The position numbers and the translations under genes are program-made. From Candidatus Glassiibacteriota bacterium (GTDB lineage: Bacteria > Gemmatimonadota > Glassbacteria > GWA2-58-10): a stretch of 7,762 nucleotides of DNA. Below the pieces are notes generated by a model, which was given only the letters and a program-made list of their open reading frames with translations, was not told the origin of the DNA and made no database searches. Below are positions 4,491 through 7,762 of this stretch, one piece after another (position 1 is the first letter of the stretch; every line of letters begins with the position of its first letter). Where the stretch lies: positions 1 through 7,762 of the forward strand of contig JAFGTO010000553.1 of assembly GCA_016934095.1 (NCBI GenBank), given 5' to 3'.

Positions 4491-5837
4491 ATGCAGATGC
4501 ATGTAGATCATATAGTTCCGGATATGGAGCTTGAAAGCGATGTCAGGCTGCAGGCAGGCAGTTTCCTGATTACGCGTAAAGAGCTGCCGAACGGCAGGCT
4601 TGACGAGAAGGTTATCGATTCTATCCGCCGGTTCGCCGGCCAGTTGGCTCCTGTTAAGCACCGGGTCAGTATTAAACCCGATGAGGGAACATATACCCAC
4701 CTTCGCCAGGTCCTGGAAAAAGATATCTCCAGGATGACCGAGGTCATAGAAGCCGGTACGGACTACCCCAATTTCCTCCAGGATACCGATCTTCGGGGGA
4801 AGGTGCTGCGGGTGGTGGAGAAGCTGATCTCCAACCCGGATATAATCCGGAGCATGTACGAGTTTAAAATCGGTGCCGACTCCCAGGACCGGGCCCCGGA
4901 GCAGATTCTGGACCACAGTATCCGTACTACCATGCTGGTTATCGCCGTAGGACTGAAGCTCCGCTGGTCGATAATTTCGCTGGTCAATGTCGGTATGGCC
5001 GCCATCCTGCACGATATGGGGATCGTGCGCACCGAGACTTACCCTGGCCTGCAGAAGCTCGACGATCTGCTGCCGAATGAGCTGGAAGCCTTTATCAAAG
5101 AACACCAGGAACACAGCGCGAATGTTTTCGGCGAGCAGAAACTGACCATGCTGCCGTTTACCAAGAACGAGATCCAGCATATCATCTCGAACCACCACCG
5201 GCCCGACCTGAAAGACATCCGTCACAAGACCACCCTGCTGCTTTATTTCGCCGAGCTGATCGATGAAATGCTCTCACCGCTGCCCCACAAGGTGCGTTAT
5301 AATTTCACCCAGAGCCAGATCAAGGTGATCGGTGAGAAGTTTACCCGCAGGACCGGCTTGGTCAACGTGCTGCTGGGGCTGATCAAGCTGTTTCGGGATA
5401 ACGGGATGTGCTGGAGTATTGTCAGCAGCCTGGTGGAGGTTTTCTCCATGCAGGAGCTGATGGTCGAGGGCTACGAAGAAAAACTGAAAGAAGTTATCGA
5501 TTTTTGTCCGTTCAAATGTGCCGTGGCTTATCCTCATGCCGGCGGAAACTCATTGCCCCGCACGGCCTACTGCAATAACAGCAACGACCCGAGTTTTTCC
5601 TGTCAGCACATGGGTCAGGTGCGTATCGAGATCTACCTCGGCGCCGGAAAAGTCAAATCCTACAATAAGTGCGCCACCCTGACCAACAAACTGCATAGCC
5701 TGAACAAGTCCGGCAGGGAGGACCAGAGCCTGAAAACCGGGGATAAGGACGAGGACGCCAAGGCAAAGAATAAGGATCTGGAGTCGAAAAAAAAGGAACC
5801 ACCCAAAGAGATAAAACAGCAGAAAGAAAAAACCTAG
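4491..5837 (+). CDS. HD-domain (GYP-less HD-GYP-like) protein with C-terminal cysteine cluster, copy 2
   Basis: From the ATG at 4491 this is a 448-residue protein that aligns with the upstream copy from residue 1 to 404 with no gap, about 224 identities by hand count. Every candidate metal ligand falls at the same number: H142, H174-D175, H205, H235-H236, D258. So do the five cysteines: C339, C343, C361, C371, C394. The loop after HH is again RPDL rather than GYP, and the residue after HD-x-G is again isoleucine. It differs in having a long Lys/Glu/Asp-rich tail (about 405-448), probably disordered. The frame stays open upstream to an ATG at 4467 and a TTG at 4455. I prefer 4491 because copy 1 cannot extend further (stop just before its ATG) and a similar weak GGG lies 11 nt upstream. 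The ATGA overlap at 4467 is the best argument for the longer form. The two copies may act as a heteromer or on related ligands; this is inference. Confidence 0.85.
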   Translation: MQMHVDHIVPDMELESDVRLQAGSFLITRKELPNGRLDEKVIDSIRRFAGQLAPVKHRVSIKPDEGTYTHLRQVLEKDISRMTEVIEAGTDYPNFLQDTDLRGKVLRVVEKLISNPDIIRSMYEFKIGADSQDRAPEQILDHSIRTTMLVIAVGLKLRWSIISLVNVGMAAILHDMGIVRTETYPGLQKLDDLLPNELEAFIKEHQEHSANVFGEQKLTMLPFTKNEIQHIISNHHRPDLKDIRHKTTLLLYFAELIDEMLSPLPHKVRYNFTQSQIKVIGEKFTRRTGLVNVLLGLIKLFRDNGMCWSIVSSLVEVFSMQELMVEGYEEKLKEVIDFCPFKCAVAYPHAGGNSLPRTAYCNNSNDPSFSCQHMGQVRIEIYLGAGKVKSYNKCATLTNKLHSLNKSGREDQSLKTGDKDEDAKAKNKDLESKKKEPPKEIKQQKEKT

Positions 5838-5954
5838 CATTCCGCAGCCTTTTCCACCCGGAGCCCCTGCTCCAGACTTCCCGATTTTTTATCCGTCCTT
5901 TTACTCCTGCCTGCACTTGATGAAATCCTGACCGTTCCCAGTGGTTTTATCTCG

Positions 5955-5983
5955 TTGTATTTCCTGTCCGCTATTTTTATATT
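5955..5983 (+). promoter_or_regulatory. Possible promoter of the epimerase-deacetylase pair
   Basis: TTGTAT (5955-5960) and TATATT (5978-5983) are 17 nt apart. The -10 is good (five of six), the -35 poor (three of six). It would give a leader of about 140 nt. It is the best-spaced candidate in this gap but unproven. Confidence 0.3.
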
Positions 5984-6027
5984 TACCGGCAGTGCGTTGA
6001 AAAATCCTCCAGTCGACGGGGTTCCGG

Positions 6028-6059
6028 CTGACGGGGCCTTGTTTCCGACGCCCGGTCAG
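6028..6059 (+). repeat. Imperfect hairpin in the epimerase leader
   Basis: CTGACGGGGC (6028-6037) pairs with GCCCGGTCAG (6050-6059) at nine of ten positions around a 12-nt loop. It ends 54 nt before the epimerase ribosome site and has no T-run. It might be a regulatory leader structure or a protein site. Confidence 0.35.
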
Positions 6060-6113
6060 GTCTGCTATCGATAAGCGGGGACTTGCCTCCCCTGTCTGCG
6101 GCCATCAGCCCTC

Positions 6114-6119
6114 AAGGAG
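6114..6119 (+). promoter_or_regulatory. Ribosome binding site that sets the epimerase start
   Basis: AAGGAG lies 8 nt before GTG at 6128. This, with the family N-terminus starting just after it, argues for the GTG over the upstream in-frame ATG at 6083, which has no such site. Confidence 0.8.
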
Positions 6120-6127
6120 CGTACCTG

Positions 6128-7201
6128 GTGAAATCTGCTTTTATTCTGGGCACCCGCCCGGAGATAATCAAGCTTTCCCCGCTGATCCGCGCGATGCTCA
6201 AAGCGGGGTCTCCGTTCGAGATCATCCATACCAACCAGCATTACCTGCCGGAGCTGGACAAAGTGTTTTTCGAGCAGCTTGAGCTGCCGCCTCCGGATTA
6301 CAACCTCGGGGTGGGCCACGGCAGCCACGGAGTGCAGCTCGGGCGGATGCTCCAGGGGCTGGACCCCGTGCTGAGCAGTCAACGTCCGGACGTGGTTTTC
6401 GTTCAGGGGGATACCAACTCGGTGCTGGCCGGGGCGCTGATGGCCCATCGCCTGTCTATCCCGGTGGCTCACGTGGAGGCGGGCCTGCGCAGCTACGACC
6501 GCCGGATGCCCGAGGAAACCAACCGGATCCTCGCCGACCGGCTTTCCGACTACCTGCTGGCCCCGACCGAAAAAGCGGCCGGGATCCTGTTGGCTGAGGG
6601 TTTCGACAGGGAACGCATCCATGTCACCGGCAATACGGTGGTGGATGCCCTGCAGCAGGCTGCCGGCCTGACCGGGAAACTGCCTCCGGTCCGGGAGCGC
6701 TGGAGAGTCGATCCCGGAAATTACATCCTGGTTACCCTGCACCGGCCGGAAAACGTGGATTCGCCGGGGACATTGGCGGGCCTGGCCGATGGGCTCGGCA
6801 GGGTGGGACGGGAGCTCGGGATGCCCCTGGTCTTCCCGGTGCACCCCCGCACGGCGCTCAGGCTGGAAGAGTCCGGCATCGCGCTGCCCGAATCTGTCAT
6901 ACGGCTGGGGCCGCTGGATTTCCTGGCTTTCGTTCAGCTCGAACAAAATTCCCGCCTGGTGATCACCGACTCCGGCGGAGTGCAGGAAGAGGCCTGTATC
7001 CTCGGGGTGCCCTGTGTGACCGCCCGGATCAGCACCGAGCGGCCGGAGACAGTGGAAGTGGGCGCGAATATGGTGGCGGGCACCGGCGCCGGGGAAATCC
7101 TGGCTGCTGCACTCGAAATGGTCAGGCGGCCCACCGGCTGGGGCAATCCTTTCGGGGATGGGCAGGCCGGGAGGAGGATAATTGAGATCGTCGCGGCTTA
7201 G
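6128..7201 (+). CDS. wecB: UDP-N-acetylglucosamine 2-epimerase (non-hydrolysing)
   Basis: This 357-residue cytoplasmic enzyme interconverts UDP-GlcNAc and UDP-ManNAc, supplying ManNAc-type sugars for surface polysaccharides. The family N-terminus is clear: FILGTRPEIIKLSPL (5-19). It is followed by HTNQHY (34-39), VQGDTNS (92-98), HVEAGLRSYDRRMPEETNR (115-133), TGNTVVDAL (167-175), TLHRPENV (203-210), PVHPRT (237-242) and ITDSGGVQEEA (279-289), then TERPET (303-308). Residues D95, E117, E130 and H205 occupy the positions of the acidic and histidine catalytic residues known from E. coli WecB (D95, E117, E131, H213). The length is normal, and all motifs are intact. The start is GTG, chosen from the AAGGAG 8 nt upstream. 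A polysaccharide deacetylase-like gene overlaps its last 20 nt, so the two are very likely co-translated. The name mnaA is used for the same function in other bacteria; which polysaccharide it serves cannot be told here. Confidence 0.96.
   Translation: MKSAFILGTRPEIIKLSPLIRAMLKAGSPFEIIHTNQHYLPELDKVFFEQLELPPPDYNLGVGHGSHGVQLGRMLQGLDPVLSSQRPDVVFVQGDTNSVLAGALMAHRLSIPVAHVEAGLRSYDRRMPEETNRILADRLSDYLLAPTEKAAGILLAEGFDRERIHVTGNTVVDALQQAAGLTGKLPPVRERWRVDPGNYILVTLHRPENVDSPGTLAGLADGLGRVGRELGMPLVFPVHPRTALRLEESGIALPESVIRLGPLDFLAFVQLEQNSRLVITDSGGVQEEACILGVPCVTARISTERPETVEVGANMVAGTGAGEILAAALEMVRRPTGWGNPFGDGQAGRRIIEIVAA
7171..7177 (+). promoter_or_regulatory. Strong ribosome binding site for the deacetylase, inside the epimerase gene
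   Basis: GAGGAGG lies within the last codons of the epimerase. It ends 4 nt before TTG 7182, a somewhat short spacing, but it is the strongest Shine-Dalgarno in the window and an in-frame TAA (7179-7181) directly precedes the TTG. Together they point to this unusual start. Confidence 0.6.
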
Positions 7202-7762
7202 CCGGTTCATCTCAGGTCTCGGCAGAGCAAGGGGCCCGCTGGTTACCGGGCTGGTCTACACCTTTGCCCCCCGGGTTTTCACCAGGATTTTCTACCGGGA
7301 ACAGGGAAAAGCCGCCGGGAGTTGTTACGCCGATAAAGGCGGGGTGGTGAACCTGTCGTTCGATGTCGACCACCCGGAGGATGTCGAGGCCCTCGGCCCG
7401 CTCTGCGAGCTCCTGGACAGGCTCGGCCTGAAAGCCTCGTTTGCGGTGATCGGCAAATGGGTCGAGAAATACCCGCGCGAACATCTCCTGGCGGTCGAGG
7501 CCGGCCACGAGATCCTCAACCACACCTACACCCATCCCGACCACGAGATCCTGCACCCCGACGAGCCTTTCGACAGCCTGGGCCCCGGAGAACAGCAGGA
7601 GGAAATAAAACGCTGCCACCGGGCTTGTGTCGAACTGCTGGGGGTAAGCCCGCTGGGTTTCCGCGCCCCGCATTTCGGCAACGTGCAGGGGAGAGGTTTC
7701 TACAGCGCCCTGTCCGGGGCCGGATACCGGTTCTCGAGCTCGGTTACCTCGGTGGACAGCCC
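7182..7762 (+). CDS. Polysaccharide deacetylase (NodB-homology) family protein, 3' end outside window
   Basis: The frame is open to the right edge, giving the first 193 residues. NodB-homology (carbohydrate esterase 4-like) landmarks appear in order: LSFDVDHPED (58-67), with D61, D63 and H64 where the family has its catalytic and metal-binding acidic motif; ASFAVIGKWVEKYP (85-98); HEILNHTYTHPDH (109-121), with H114 and H118 as likely metal ligands; and LGFRAPHFG (158-166), the family's R-x-P motif. Members remove N- or O-acetyl groups from polysaccharides or related substrates. FDVDH rather than FDDGP places it away from classical chitin and peptidoglycan deacetylases. A basic, mildly hydrophobic N-terminus (about 1-35) precedes the domain and lacks a convincing signal peptide. 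The TTG at 7182 is chosen from the strong upstream ribosome site and the stop just before it. The 20-nt overlap with the epimerase suggests a shared polysaccharide pathway. Confidence 0.88.
   Translation, partial: MRSSRLSRFISGLGRARGPLVTGLVYTFAPRVFTRIFYREQGKAAGSCYADKGGVVNLSFDVDHPEDVEALGPLCELLDRLGLKASFAVIGKWVEKYPREHLLAVEAGHEILNHTYTHPDHEILHPDEPFDSLGPGEQQEEIKRCHRACVELLGVSPLGFRAPHFGNVQGRGFYSALSGAGYRFSSSVTSVDS

Larger units (their letters stand above)
5838..6127 (+). other. 290-nt intergenic region before the epimerase gene
   Basis: No gene is seen. Just after the HD gene, GGAGC (5860-5864) pairs with GCTCC (5869-5873), but the T-run (5885-5890) comes 11 nt later, so it is a weak terminator candidate. 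The middle is pyrimidine-rich and AT-leaning, with a possible promoter. The last part is GC-rich and contains an imperfect hairpin and the epimerase ribosome site. Confidence 0.55.

Noticed and set aside
5860..5890. Intrinsic terminator after the second HD gene
   Set aside because: The stem is only five base pairs and the T-run starts 11 nt after it, so it does not fit the usual form. It is mentioned only as a weak candidate within the intergenic entry.
6065..7210. A 381-codon open frame on the minus strand opposite the epimerase
   Set aside because: It mirrors the epimerase almost end to end, and the plus-strand protein contains every WecB motif. The minus translation is rich in Arg, His, Gln and Pro without any domain.
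1..7762. CRISPR array, tRNA, rRNA, insertion sequence or attachment site
   Set aside because: No regularly spaced direct repeats, no tRNA- or rRNA-like stretch, no transposase or integrase and no terminal inverted repeats were seen on reading either strand.

Overview
The window is a piece of a bacterial chromosome with six complete or partial genes, all on the + strand, and a lot of structured intergenic DNA. The organism looks like a moderately GC-rich bacterium with ordinary sigma70-type promoters and Shine-Dalgarno sites, some of them paired with GTG or TTG starts. Nothing seen fixes the phylum. The flanking genes belong to sugar nucleotide and polysaccharide metabolism, so the setting is probably an envelope or exopolysaccharide locus.

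Layout. 88-2318 is a compact cluster. It begins with a sugar C-methyltransferase-type enzyme (zinc-binding N-terminus, SAM domain, C-terminal Rossmann-like domain). Two small membrane proteins follow, 6 nt apart, both with three predicted membrane helices and then a cytoplasmic winged-helix-like segment. 2319-2834 is a 516-nt gap rich in short palindromes, with a good promoter (TTGACT-17-TAATAT). 2835-4121 and 4491-5837 are two tandem paralogues, about 55% identical by hand count over 404 residues with no gap. Each carries an HD phosphohydrolase-like core related to HD-GYP but without the GYP loop, and a C-terminal domain with five invariant cysteines. Each has its own TTGACT promoter and a leader of roughly 120-130 nt. 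5838-6127 is another gap. 6128-7201 is a UDP-GlcNAc 2-epimerase (WecB/MnaA family). It overlaps by 20 nt a polysaccharide deacetylase-like gene that runs off the right edge.

How they may work together. The epimerase and deacetylase are translationally linked and fit surface polysaccharide synthesis, and the methyltransferase fits sugar modification. The HD pair is the least ordinary part. HD-GYP relatives degrade cyclic dinucleotides, which often control exopolysaccharide, so a signalling or regulatory role is plausible but is inference. The best candidates for something undescribed are the duplicated HD plus five-cysteine architecture, the paired membrane/winged-helix proteins, and a near-perfect 13-bp hairpin inside the first HD gene, exactly where the two paralogues diverge.
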